DNA of 64,000 bases from Cylicocyclus nassatus (taxonomy: Eukaryota; Nematoda; Chromadorea; Rhabditida; Strongylidae): NCBI GenBank assembly GCA_958299035.1, contig CATQJL010000112.1:20426812-20490811 (forward strand). Reading direction: 5' to 3'. The stretch's first letter is position 1. Each line of letters starts with the position of its first letter. Below are positions 54,505 to 64,000 of this stretch, piece after piece. A program made the translations under genes and the position numbers. The notes below the pieces were generated by a model that was not told where the DNA came from, made no database searches, and saw only the letters and a list, made by a program, of their open reading frames with translations.

Positions 54505-54960
54505 TGACGGCGACTGCATTCGCATACGATTACACATCGACCAGCTATAAGCCCGTGACTTTCTTCTTTGATAGAGGTGCACAAAAAACAAGGAAGACCT
54601 TCTTCAAAACAAGGGAGACCCAAGCTCTTGGCTTACCAGTGCTGCAGACCACCACTTTCAAGATTGGCGCCTTTGGAGGACCTACCGCAAATTTCACATG
54701 TGAAGTCCCGCTTACTCTAAAAACAATGTCCGCCGGAGTCGCTGCCAAAGCTGTGAAGATACATACAAAGTCAACACTCACTTCCACGATGAGCACAGCT
54801 TGGCTAAGCGCAAAGGATAGAAGGTTGATTCGAATAAGAAAGATTCGAGTAGCACAACCGGATCAAGACGCGACGGATCACACCGGACATTCTCATTGGT
54901 CAAGATCTAATTGATCAATTTATCTTGAGGCATCGACCATGTACAATTCTTCCGTCTTGG
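54489..54960 (+). pseudogene. BEL/Pao aspartic protease, catalytic motif altered
   Basis: VTFFFDRGAQKTRKTFF marks the active-site loop. The family has D-S/T-G-A/S, so the residue after the catalytic Asp is Arg here, which should inactivate it. TTTFKIGAFGGPTANFTCEV follows as the usual beta-strand region. After a frame break near 54880, DILIGQDLIDQF matches the second conserved (I/L)IG-D segment. The protease would cleave the element polyprotein. Confidence 0.7.
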
Positions 54961-55557
54961 CTCTCACCCTTACTGTTTTCGGCCACGCAATCTCCGGAAG
55001 CAGTCGGATGATGTACGGAATCAAAACGGAGGAGTATTCGCAGAATACCGCAATTACCAGCGCCTCCTACAATCATCCACTTAGTAAAGGAAACTTAGTG
55101 AAGCAGAAGCCAACTACAACTGTTGAACAAACGAACTGCGCAAGTTCCAAACGCCATGAAGAAGCTCGATTGTTCGATTCCGACAAAGAAGCTTGTACAA
55201 CCTGTAACTGTAAAGTCACCAACGGAAAGCAGAAGCGATCAACGCAACAACGCTTTTGATGGTGTGCAGTTCAATGGCAAACGCCGAAAATCAAGGACTC
55301 ATGGACAGTCGCTAAAGAAGCATACTGAAGCTCAATTGGCGCATTCGCTTCAGCGTTGCGCCTGGTCTCGAAGGCCGACTACGGCACGATGACCGACCAC
55401 CGTACGATTCTTAGACGAGGACACAAACCTGTTGTAAAAGTCATAAGATATATGTAATTTGACTAATGTTGTGATGATGTAATTTAAATTTGTTAACGCT
55501 TCAGTAATAGTTTAATTTGTATTTTCTTGCTTTCGCGCCTTCCGTCGCGCGTCCCAT
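54961..55557 (+). other. deleted pol region and 3' non-coding part of the BEL element
   Basis: Directly after the protease only 600 bases remain before the 3' LTR, so the reverse transcriptase, RNase H and most of the integrase are missing. A short stretch (ILRRGHKPVVKVIRYM, about 55399-55454) may be the end of the pol frame. No purine tract is obvious before the LTR. Confidence 0.6.
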
Positions 55558-55960
55558 TGTCGTAGATTATTTGCGAATCTACGACTTTTACATTTGTAGA
55601 GTCATATTGTATGCCATATTCAGTATCCACTAGCTTGTTGTTGACAAACATTACTTGACCACTTAAGCCGCCAGGTCATCCCTCCACTGTGCTTGATAGT
55701 GTACTTGGCGGCGCCTACTTGTATGTGGGCAATCCTTGATTCTGTATGATGCTGTTATTTGCCAGAAGTGAGCATTCAGGTTATCCATGCCCAAAACAGT
55801 GGCATAAAAGGGCCTAAATACTCATTTCTGGTGTTGGTTCGATCAATACCACTATCGTCAGCGGCTGTTCCGCATATTCACTGTTGATAGTCAGCGGCTG
55901 CTCCGCTACTATCGAACAAACAGTTATTAACGTAGTGGTACTAGCTTGGTGTATACCAAA
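55558..55960 (+). mobile_element. 3' LTR of BEL/Pao element
   Basis: 403 bp, starts TGTCGTAGATTATTTGCGAA, ends GTATACCAAA, then the target duplication GTTCC (55961-55965). Without the nested MITE it differs from the 5' LTR by scattered single bases, so the insertion is not very recent but not ancient. Confidence 0.9.
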
Positions 55961-56189
55961 GTTCCACTCAAAGTACAAAGCAAAAATTTCAAATATACAA
56001 AATAACCGAAAAATCAAGAGAAAATTGTACTTTTATTCAGAAACAGTTCCTGCGGAATTCTAACTTTCTCAAGCATATATCCTCATACCCGGCATTCGCA
56101 GTACATATATGGAGTGAGTGGAAAGAAATATACATATATTAGGTGTATAATAACATCAAAAGTGGGCGGGGCTTACAGTTCACAGCTCA

Positions 56190-56660
56190 ACAGCGATAAA
56201 ATCGATATTTTGAAGTTAGAGAACTATTAAAACCTCAAAAAACCTCAAAAATCGATAAGTCAGTGTTCTGGAGGCTGCAAAAATTCCAAAAATTGTCAAA
56301 AATCGATAAAATCGATATTCTGGAGGTTGCAATCCCAAAAATTGGCGAAAATCGATATTCTAAAGGTTGCAAAATTCCCAAAAATTGTCAAAAATCGATG
56401 AAATCAACATTCTGGAGATTGCAAAATTCCCAAAAATCGGCGAAAATCGATATTCTGGAGGCTGCAAAATTCCCAAAAATTGTCAAAAATCGATAAAATC
56501 GATATTCTGAAGGTTGCAAAATTCCCAAAAATTGTCAAAAATCGATAAATCCGATGTTTCTCAAACTCCAAAACCTCAAAAATCGTTAAAATCGATATTC
56601 TGAAGGTTGCGAAATTCCGAAAATCGATAAAATCAGAGATTTGGAGAATTTGGAGATTTC
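56190..56660 (+). repeat. ATCGAT tandem satellite, about 50-bp units
   Basis: About nine irregular units of the form AAAATCGATAAAATCGATAT TCTGGAGGTTGCAAAATTCC CAAAAATTGTC. The same AATCGATAAAATCGAT word occurs inside the H1 Helitron minisatellite. Frames here are satellite readings. Confidence 0.85.
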
Positions 56661-58185
56661 GCAAACTCAAAAACTTCGATTCTGCCAGTTTTGAAGATTC
56701 ACACACCCACCTTCAAACCCCAAGGCTCCATTCACTTCACTAGAAAAGGCTCCATTCACTTCCGCCCACTCAACCGCAAGCCCCGCTCCCTTTTCCTCTC
56801 AACTCTGCAAAATGAGCGAAAAACTAAGCGAAAAATTTGAAAAAGTGCGGGACAACCTCACTTCCAGTGCTATTATACAGCTAAAACTCGTTCAAACAAG
56901 CTCCGCCCACTTTATTCCCCACGACACTATCAAAATTAAAGAAAATAAGGAAAAATAAGCGAAATCGCGTTTTTCTAAGCCTATTTACCCCCTTTCTAGC
57001 CGGTTTCAGCCTCCTAACCAGGTCCAGATGGCCGCGGGAAACTGTACACGAAGCGGTAATAAAGAGAGGGGAAAAAATAAGGGGGGAGAAAGAAAGGGGG
57101 GAGAAAGAGGAAAAATCGCGTGTCTAAGTTTTTTTTTCCAAGTCCGGGAAGATTAATAGATAGGCTCCCACAGCCGGAGCCCCTACATTTTCTCCGAATT
57201 ATATGTGGTGTCCCCCTCGAATACAAACTGAAGAATGGCTATGCCAGCCCGTCATCCCTACTCTCCGCGGAGAAAAAATTCAAAATATGCACTATCGCCT
57301 TTATATAGCGCCTCCTACAGGGAATCTCTAGGCACAAGCTACCCCTAGAAAAATAGTGCTACCAAAACTACATGTCAATGGCCACATGAGATTACCCCAG
57401 CCCTGCAACTCTTACAGATATAAGGCGCCGAAATCGCCCTTATTGACAGATTTCCCAAGTTCGGCTGCCAATTAGGCACTTTTAATGGAAATTTGTTATT
57501 CTACGACCTTCTCTCTAAAAATCATATTTTCAGAGATCTGTCGAATAAAACAAACCCCAGCCCCGTAGCTGTAATATTCGCAGAGTTATTAGCCCCCCAA
57601 CATGCAAGCTCAGACCGTAAAATTGGCTCCCCCAAAGTTGCTCCGTAATTCCCCCAAAAATCACGTTAGACACCTGTCTCATACTTATACATTACATATT
57701 TTTTCCAGCTTCTTAGAAACAATACTCATTGATATAGCGCGATCGCTCCTCACTCTTGGCCTCGGCGCAAAATTTGGTCAAAATATTGAGGTTTTCGGAT
57801 TGGCCGCAAACTTCACTCATAGTGGTTCTTGGTCCCGGTCTTTACGAAAATCCTATTTATTTTGCACTAGAGAGTCTTACAGTAAAGCTAAAGTGAGATA
57901 GAAGTAGCTGAACCAATCAAGATCGCAACTTCGCCTGCACTTTTCCCCTACCTATTGCGGAAATTGTCTGCAAATTTTTGTGAGTTAAAAACTTTGTGAA
58001 CATCTCTATCGGACCATGCTTAGCACAGATCTTTATTTGAATTGTTCGTCAGATTATGATGTTACAAAATCGCCTTCTCATGAATTCTCTTTCAAATTCG
58101 AAAGTCGTGTAATTTGGCAGATATTCTATCCAACAATGTGCCACCAGCAGCAAAACATTGTAAGAAATGTTGTTAGCACGTCGAG
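56661..58185. other. no gene recognised
   Basis: A C-rich start with repeated GGCTCCATTCACTTC at 56727-56762, a purine-rich tract 57060-57115, and frames at 57120-57308 and 57602-57901 without a known domain. Possible host exons cannot be excluded; nothing supports them. Confidence 0.4.
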
Positions 58186-58187
58186 TA

Positions 58188-58326
58188 CAATACCGCTCAC
58201 AGAATGTGCAAAATTTCTCTGAATGTCGCAAAATTCCGAAAATTCCGCGAAATTCCGGAAAGTTCGCGGAATTTTCGGAATTTCGCGACATTCACGGAAA
58301 TTTTGCAAGTTATGTGAGTGGTATTG
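58188..58326. mobile_element. TA-flanked palindromic MITE, CAATACCGCTCAC ends
   Basis: TA / CAATACCGCTCACAGAATGT ... CATAACTTGC-type complement ... GTGAGTGGTATTG / TA. The 139 bp are almost fully self-complementary (AATTCCGAAAATTCCGCGAA and mirror). Confidence 0.85.
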
Positions 58327-58417
58327 TAGAATGCAAGAAGATGCCCAACGATTGTTACAAGAGCGCAACGATACCAGTGTGGAAGAACAAGGGGGATATA
58401 ACAGACTGCTCTACATA

Positions 58418-58640
58418 CAATACCGCTCATAATTCGTCAAAAAAGTCGCCGGACTGCGGCGGAGTGCGCTAGAGTGCGTCGGAGTGTGGCGGAGTGTGGC
58501 GCAGTGCGCCGGAGTGCGTCGGAGTGTGGCGGACTGCGGCGGAGTGCGCTAGAGTGCGTTGGAGTGTGGCGGAGTGCGGCGCAGTGCGCCGGAGTGCGGC
58601 GGACTCCGGCGACTTTTTTGACGAATTATGATCGGTATTG
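58418..58640. mobile_element. TA-flanked MITE with (GGAGTGCGC)n core
   Basis: TA / CAATACCGCTCATAATTCGT CAAAAAAGTCGCCGG and its complement at 58600-58640 / TA. The centre is a 9-10-base minisatellite (GGAGTGCGCC, GGAGTGTGGC). It shares the first 11 bases with the neighbour at 58188; a half copy is at 12829. Confidence 0.88.
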
Positions 58641-58642
58641 TA

Positions 58643-60189
58643 CATGTCCATATTTTTTTCACTGATAGGATATGAGCAAAAATCTTTGCCAAAGTGTGCT
58701 AAGCTGTTTGTACATGGGTAGTTCTATGCTATGAACCTTTGGAAGTATGACTATGGATTTTCAGCTACAAATGTTAGTCTTTGAGAAGAATCGATTTCAG
58801 ATAGAGCTTGCAAAAAGCATCATTTTTGCAATTTTAGCTCAATTTTACCACTTGTGTTTCTAGATGAAACGATAGAAACAAGCAAAATTACATCTCAATT
58901 CCAGTGTGAAGAAGGTATGTCTGAGCAAGTAAGAAGTCAGCAGAATTTTTTTAAACGGAGAAAAGTTTTCAATGGTTTTCAGGTCCGGAACTTCCTAGCG
59001 CTTCTTGCTTCCAATTATATGGAACAAACTTTTTGCAAAAGTTGGGTACCATCTTCTAGAGCTTGTTTTACTTCATCGAGGGGAAACCAGCTATTAAAAC
59101 AAAGAAAAATTCTACACCAAATGCTTTTGAATATTCCTCTACCTTTATTCTGAAAAAATTTATGGGTCTAAAAAACGGAACCGACCTTTTGTAAACGTTG
59201 GTTGGTAACATAACATTGGTTGTGAATCCTACGTAATTGAAATTTTCAAAAAGACAATTCTAGCAATAACTTTGAACATCTTTATAAGCACAAATCACAT
59301 CATTTTTAGTTTTTTCTAGGTTATTATTGTTCAAAAGGAGCACACAGATTAGATATGCCAAGCGAAGTTAATCGATCTTTAACTACGTTCAAGTGTGAAA
59401 CAGAGAAATATAAAAGTTGGGCTTTTATACTTCTCTGCTTCATGAGCTTCATGACTTTCTAAAGGAAACTCAAAAAATCGTTGGTGCTACGTGAAAAAGC
59501 CGGAAATGGTATACACAGACTGAGACTAAAAATCGTTGTTGGTCTAAGAATGAATTTTGGGTCGGAGGAATATCTGAGCGGTTCATATCTATAACGAACA
59601 CCTCAAACAAAAGTTTCTTTTTCTCGCTGCAACTTTTCGCAGCGAAGTTTTTTTGTAAAGTTGTAACGAAGTTTGAGATATCCGCTAAACACTGAAGCCA
59701 GTCCCATTTGAAAAGAGTGGCGTTACTTTTCTCGGATAACTTCAATTGGATCCAGTGCGCTCCAGAAACGTGTACTTTTTTGTGAGGATTTGGAATCTAA
59801 TCTGAGTAACCAAACATTTCGACCCTTTGATATGGAAAGTTGCTTACATCCAAGACATCAGAGCAGAGCAGGTCCCAGCGCACCATATGCTGCTCCTGCC
59901 TGAGAAACTGCCCCTGAACTCGTGCGCGCAAACCATTCTTATTGTTAGAAGCGCTCGGACGAGCTTGCGGTCCTTTCCCCCACCGTCAGAGGTGCATGCC
60001 GCAATGCTATGAAGCAATGCTAACCGTGAGGGTCCCGCAACGACTCTACGTCTCTAACCATGGCGGCAAGTGGTACACTCGTCCACTCGTCCAAATTCAA
60101 AATAACAACCCTTGGAAAATGCTATTTTTCGACGTTTTCGTGCTTTTTAAAGTGTACTTTCGGGTAGGGTCGAGTCACTTTAGGTAAGC
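58643..60189. other. no gene recognised
   Basis: AT-rich. The 99-codon frame at 58854-59153 and others lack domains; parts around 59050-59110 vaguely resemble 22690-22760. Confidence 0.4.
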
Positions 60190-60231
60190 GAAAAAGCTCC
60201 AGGTCGAGGAAGATATGCCGAGCTACTGCCT
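60190..60231. mobile_element. right end of an AGGCAG/TTAA element (T5)
   Basis: Inverted, the end reads AGGCAGTAGCTCGGCATATC next to TTAA (60232-60235), close to T1 (AGGCAGCGGCTCGGCA). A left end was not found. Confidence 0.45.
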
Positions 60232-60405
60232 TTAAGGATATGCGGTACAAAAACTTTCTTGGATGAAAAGATTTTGTTTGACGCCTGCAAAAACCCCGTG
60301 TAATCGTCGCGTTTTTCATCCAATTTTTAATTTTATGTTAAAGCCATCACACTTCTGAGCCTCTAAACTCGCTTTAAAGCCCTATGATGAAGTAAGTACA
60401 TATTG

Positions 60406-60432
60406 GGTTGTCCCAAAAGTCGTCCATTTCCC
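60406..60432 (+). mobile_element. solitary mariner-type terminus
   Basis: GGTTGTCCCAAAAGTCGTCC ATTTCCC after TATTG. Resembles the 50069 TIR; no partner end in the remaining window. Confidence 0.45.
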
Positions 60433-60435
60433 TAT

Positions 60436-61104
60436 ATACATCAATACTATAAATTGATCAAGGAATCACCTAAATCACCTAACAATAAGTCGCAAACCAG
60501 GTAGAGTTTGGAGCCAAAATCAAAAAAAATTGTCGCCTCAAAAGTGGATTTTTGTGAAGAAAATCCAACGTGACTTTGAAATGGTTGCCATACAGGAGTT
60601 CAGTAGTATTCATGAATGCATTTGCTCAATTTTTTTTCGGGCGTAGAATTGAGGGGAAAAGGAAATCTAAAAATGGCAAACTCCGCCTACAGTTCCTCCC
60701 ACATACGTGATTGTCTACTGCAATTCTTAATTAGTACAATCTTAAAATTTTATCTCTCTATATGTTTGAAGAGGATCGTTGGGTAAGAGATCTTCAATTA
60801 TCTAAAGTCATCATGAAGCTTTGCTCTCCAAAATCGTAGAGAGTAGATGCGTTCATGCCGGTGATGGTCTTCAGATGCACGCAGTGAGCGACAGCGAGTT
60901 CCTAAAAGTGAACTGCATAGAAATACACTCTCAACATTTTCTCTTGCGTTCGTTTTGCTTATTTTCGTTTTTTTTAGCTTCAGCAAAAAAATTCGAAAAT
61001 CCAAAAGTGAAGGTGGTTGCCCTGTACCAGCTCAAAAGTGAAGGTAGGCGGAGACTCGGCTCCGACTATCGCACCTCTGCTCCCACCAGTAGGTGACACT
61101 CGAT
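60436..61104. other. no gene seen
   Basis: Nothing recognisable; the 91-codon frame at 60821-61096 has no domain. Confidence 0.45.
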
Positions 61105-61915
61105 AAGAAAGTAGTAAAGTTCCAAAAACTAGTATTGTAGTCGTAATCAGCATGCTCACTTAACGGGTGTGGTGCAAGAAGAACGATAGCAATTGCCAGC
61201 TGCTGGTGCCAACGCACTACTGGCCTTCACAATGCGCAAATTGCGAACTTATAAAATAGTATACTTTTAATGCTCTACTCAACCTACTCACCGGTGGTAT
61301 GTGCAATTTGGTGATATCCAAAAACTAATATTGTAAGAAAGGAATAAGCTTACAGGAATAAGTTCAAAATACTCAAAGGCACCGTCCACCCAAAGTGAGG
61401 GTTCACGAGATTCAATGGCATACTAATGTGGGCCCCACACTAGGCCAACCCCCAAGTTTCCCCGCAAAAGATTGCTTCCGGCGTGAGAAATCCGCTCTGG
61501 AAGGTACGTGATACGTGATCCAAAGGTGGTCACTCCGCCCACTTTGCAGCTTTGGGGGCTACGGCGCTGATATACGCCGGGCGATAACTGCGCCGCAGCC
61601 CTGCAAACAGCACTTTCACCCGTCCCGCTTTCTTCAAAACAGGGGTTTTTGGAATTCTCGACTTCATATTCTAAATCAGGGCCTTCAGAAGGCCCGGAAA
61701 CGACACATACATGGAAGTCGTGAATTTGGGTGGACGGTGCCTTTAATCCCTGTGCCAGCTCGGAGCTTCGTAACTCAGATGCAAAAAATTGATAAAAATT
61801 GATAAAATTGATATGGATCGACAACAAAAACTAACCTACGACGTCCCCCCCCCCCCCCCGCCTCGAAGCTTGTGTGCCACAAATGAACTTTCTATTCGGA
61901 ACATACGTAAGGGCT
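61105..61915 (-). mobile_element. decayed Helitron H1 copy with nested element
   Basis: Fragments of H1 on the minus strand: GTTCCGAATAGAAAG near 61890, a poly(C)-expanded GGGGCCG position (61846-61860), one ATCAATTTTATCAATTTTTA unit, and AACTAATATTG words at 61325 and 61126. T3 interrupts it. Confidence 0.55.
61377..61742. mobile_element. TTAA-type AGGCACC MITE (T3)
   Basis: TCAA / AGGCACCGTCCACCCAAA ... TTTGGGTGGACGGTGCCT / TTAA: flanks differ by one base from a duplicated TTAA. Subterminal text (GGGCCTTC, CCAAAAACCCC) parallels T2. Confidence 0.75.
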
Positions 61916-62340
61916 TATCGATTGCAGTGTAATGTGCACCAGCATTTCCACTCCCGCTCGAGAATCTGCACCTCTTCCGCAAACATGTTCTCTAATCATT
62001 TGCAATGATTAGAGAGCATGTTCTCTAAAGACGCGCAAAGTTTAGGCAAGGCGGCCGCGCGGGAGCGGAAAGCTGGTGCACCCGACCAGTTGTTAAGCCC
62101 TGTAAACACAAACAGACATAAAGTTTCAAATGTATGAATTACCAGTTCCCTTGTTTGCTCTCCTGTGCCCGTTTGCCCCTCCATTTTTCGCGGCCATCTC
62201 GCTATCCGCTTCCACGCCTTCTTGGGTCATTTCATTTGGATAGATCAGGGGCGGTAAGCATCAGTCTCCCGTTTTGGAAGCGGGCAATCATTTTCAATAG
62301 AGAAATGATTGCCCTGGGCTGGCCGCAGTTTAATACATCT
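61916..62340. other. no gene; small palindrome at 61985-62036
   Basis: CATGTTCTCTAATCATT ... AATGATTAGAGAGCATGTTC is a mixed direct/inverted repeat. Nothing else. Confidence 0.45.
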
Positions 62341-62637
62341 CAGACAATCAAAGGCTCTCAGCGAGCAGCCACAAAGCCACCGCAAAGACCCACCAAAAGC
62401 GTCGTGGCCTTATCGCCTCACTGTCGCTTCCCGCTGATAACCGTGTTAGAATTGACAGCGGCGTGCTGCTATAACCGCCGCTTTCGCTTCGTGCTGAAGG
62501 CTTTATAGCAGCCCGCTCGCTGCCAGTTCTAACACGGTTCTCAGCGGGAAGCGCCAGTGAGGCGATAAGGCCACGGCGCTTTTGGTGGGACTTGGTGATG
62601 ACTTCGTGGCTTCCCGCTGAAAGCCTTTGATTGTCTG
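62341..62637. mobile_element. 297-bp foldback, CAGACAATC ends
   Basis: CAGACAATCAAAGGCTCTCA ... and inverted CAGACAATCAAAGGCTTTCA; the arms carry GTGGCCTTATCGCCTCACTG and TAACCGTGTTAGAA in mirror image. The ends resemble those of 17602-17998 and 25052-25370 (CTCAGACARTC). No target duplication is seen. Confidence 0.75.
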
Positions 62638-63352
62638 GGATTACGGGTCGGGAGGTTGTTCTCACCAATTTTATTGTCCCCTGATCATGATACGGAAGAG
62701 CTTCACGCTTGCTAGTCTTTCCTCAAAAGAAACTAATTTCATTTTTATTCAATGTAATCGACAGCATTTGCTCCTTGAACTCACACATCATCTCGTTAAA
62801 CTTAATAAGTTTATTGGATCGCTTGAAATCATTGATATTCGGATTCGTAAAACAAATATGAAGTTTCAAAACTTTTTGCTGAGCGGTGCCAAGGTTGGCA
62901 TCAATCTACTCGGCTACCGGTGTTCACGTTTTTAGAGCCTGAATTCAATATTTATAAATGTTCTACCTGCAAATGTCTTTACTGTTAAAGTCGTGCCAAT
63001 CTGGTATGAGAGAACAAATGTGGGAGCAGTTCCCTGTTGCATGGAATTGAGCAGTATGACCTTTCAAACTCATGCCGAATATAATAAGCCATTACTCTCT
63101 GAGTTGTTTCATCACTTGAAAGCCACATACAGCTTGATGAGGTGATAATCCGGTGAGCACACTAAAGCACTTTTCTTTCTTGTTCATTTTCATCTTTCGC
63201 ATAGAAAACCAAAACTCAAGGTAGCGTCCCACTAGACTGAGGGGTACGTACCTGGCTCTGCTAGAAATATGATAGTAGACCCCTGACTAAGCGACGACAG
63301 TAGTTTGCAGCGCCAAAGGGGTCTAGGAAGTCTACAAATCGTCCCCCAAGGG
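62638..63352. other. no gene recognised
   Basis: A 102-codon plus-strand frame (62627-62935) and CDS-like composition around 62690-62930, but no domain and no splice support. Confidence 0.4.
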
Positions 63353-63635
63353 GCCCGGATCTTACGGTAGGCTCGGCCGAGTACGAGATGACTGCAAGGT
63401 AGAGATTCAGAGTCGTTGCGGGACCCTGCGCTCATAACTGTGTGCGGGGTAGAACGAACTCCGCCAGTTTGAGCCCGCCTTCTCTGGCAATTGGCCCTTT
63501 TGCTATATTGTTGCATGTCGTGCAGGACCAGTATCCGCGGAGGTGGTTCAAACTGGCGGAGTTCGTTCCCCTACCCCTGTGTGCGCTAAAATCGCTATGC
63601 GGGTGGCATTCAGGGCTGCCGTAAGATCCAGGCGC
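63353..63635. repeat. 280-bp inverted repeat
   Basis: GGATCTTACGGTAG at the left edge and GCCGTAAGATCCA at the right edge; inner arms GAACGAACTCCGCCAGTTTG (63451-63470) and CAAACTGGCGGAGTTCGTTC (63548-63567). Probably a MITE; termini not defined. Confidence 0.65.
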
Positions 63636-63953
63636 TTTCGGAGCAAATTTCAGGCTTGGCAAACCCCCTTTTTCGCTCCAAACTTCAATATCGCTTAGGT
63701 AGAGGTTCTATTCTAACATCACCACAGAAACCCGGTGCCCATCTTTTTGCCGGCATGCTGCCTGCTAAGCGTTTTGCGTGCCATAGTCTTAGGTTTGTAT
63801 GACAAAATGAATGCCGAATTTTCATGGAATTAATAGATCGTTGCGAAGGTTCTGTCGTTCTATTTTCAAAAAACTTCTCGTTCTTTGGACAGGTTTGCAT
63901 TGCTATAATTTTGGTAAAAAGGGGAAAGCTTCTACTTCGTAGTGCTAATTCAA
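63636..63953. other. no gene seen
   Basis: Anonymous; the minus-strand 71-codon frame at 63685-63900 has no domain. Confidence 0.45.
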
Positions 63954-64000
63954 AGGCAGTGTCCGGGCAAAAACTCGATTTTGAGATTTTGTGCTTATAC
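63954..64000 (+). mobile_element. left end of an AGGCAG/TTAA-type element (T4), cut by window edge
   Basis: TCAA / AGGCAGTGTCCGGGCAAAAA, the terminal pattern of T1-T3. Confidence 0.5.

Noticed and set aside
53144..55960. An active LTR retrotransposon
   Set aside because: Multiple frame breaks, altered protease motif and loss of the RT-integrase region.
57014..57308. Host exons around 57.1-57.9 kb
   Set aside because: Purine-rich tract and short frames only; no domain, no consistent splice sites.

Overview
The window looks like repeat-dominated, AT-rich animal DNA. The best guess is a rhabditid or strongylid nematode. Reasons: many Tc1/mariner-type inverted-repeat elements, a tRNA-derived SINE of a type I associate with strongylid worms, TTTTCAG-like splice acceptors, and BEL/Pao, Penelope-like (PLE), non-LTR and Helitron elements. 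This is inference; no conserved single-copy host gene was recognised. Nearly all long reading frames are shadows of repeats or broken transposons.

Layout. 0-3.3 kb: a TTAA-flanked element, then anonymous DNA. 3.3-20.9 kb: a large inverted duplication (arm 1 about 3335-9600, arm 2 about 16880-20895, spacer about 7.3 kb). Each arm carries a divergent pair of very small gene-like units (TATA box, 3' splice site, short ORF, AATAAA). Precise MITE and Helitron insertions can be read by comparing the arms. The spacer holds a broken PLE with hammerhead-ribozyme relics, a 310-bp tandem repeat, a 1.3-kb palindrome and the first 500-N gap. 20.9-27.2 kb: Helitron ends around a 2.2-kb foldback, then an old tandem array. 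27.7-31.8 kb: a Tc1-like end, a decayed MULE transposase, a SINE with target-site duplication and a TTA-flanked foldback. 32-35 kb: a decayed non-LTR retrotransposon. 35.1-43.2 kb: three copies of one segmental repeat ('repeat X'). One copy is interrupted by a Helitron and by a PLE with an intact RT/GIY-YIG frame and hammerhead ribozyme; both empty sites survive in the sister copies. 43.2-48.1 kb: two more small-ORF units, the second gap and a Tc-like element. 48.4-51.1 kb: a foldback and two adjacent mariner-type elements. 51.2-56.0 kb: an internally deleted BEL/Pao retrotransposon with both LTRs, a perfect 5-bp TSD and a TTAA element nested in its 5' LTR. 56-64 kb: an ATCGAT satellite, TA-flanked palindromic MITEs, other foldbacks and otherwise featureless DNA.

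Functionally the only candidate genes are the small-ORF units (intact at 6100-6258 and 43456-43608; decayed at about 19.7, 40.2, 41.8 and 46.5 kb) and the PLE polyprotein at 37.2-38.8 kb. The 24-26-base sequence at both gap edges, and once ungapped at 15180, matches the SMART cDNA/amplification primer. Contig order around 15.2-16 kb and 43.8-44.3 kb is therefore suspect.
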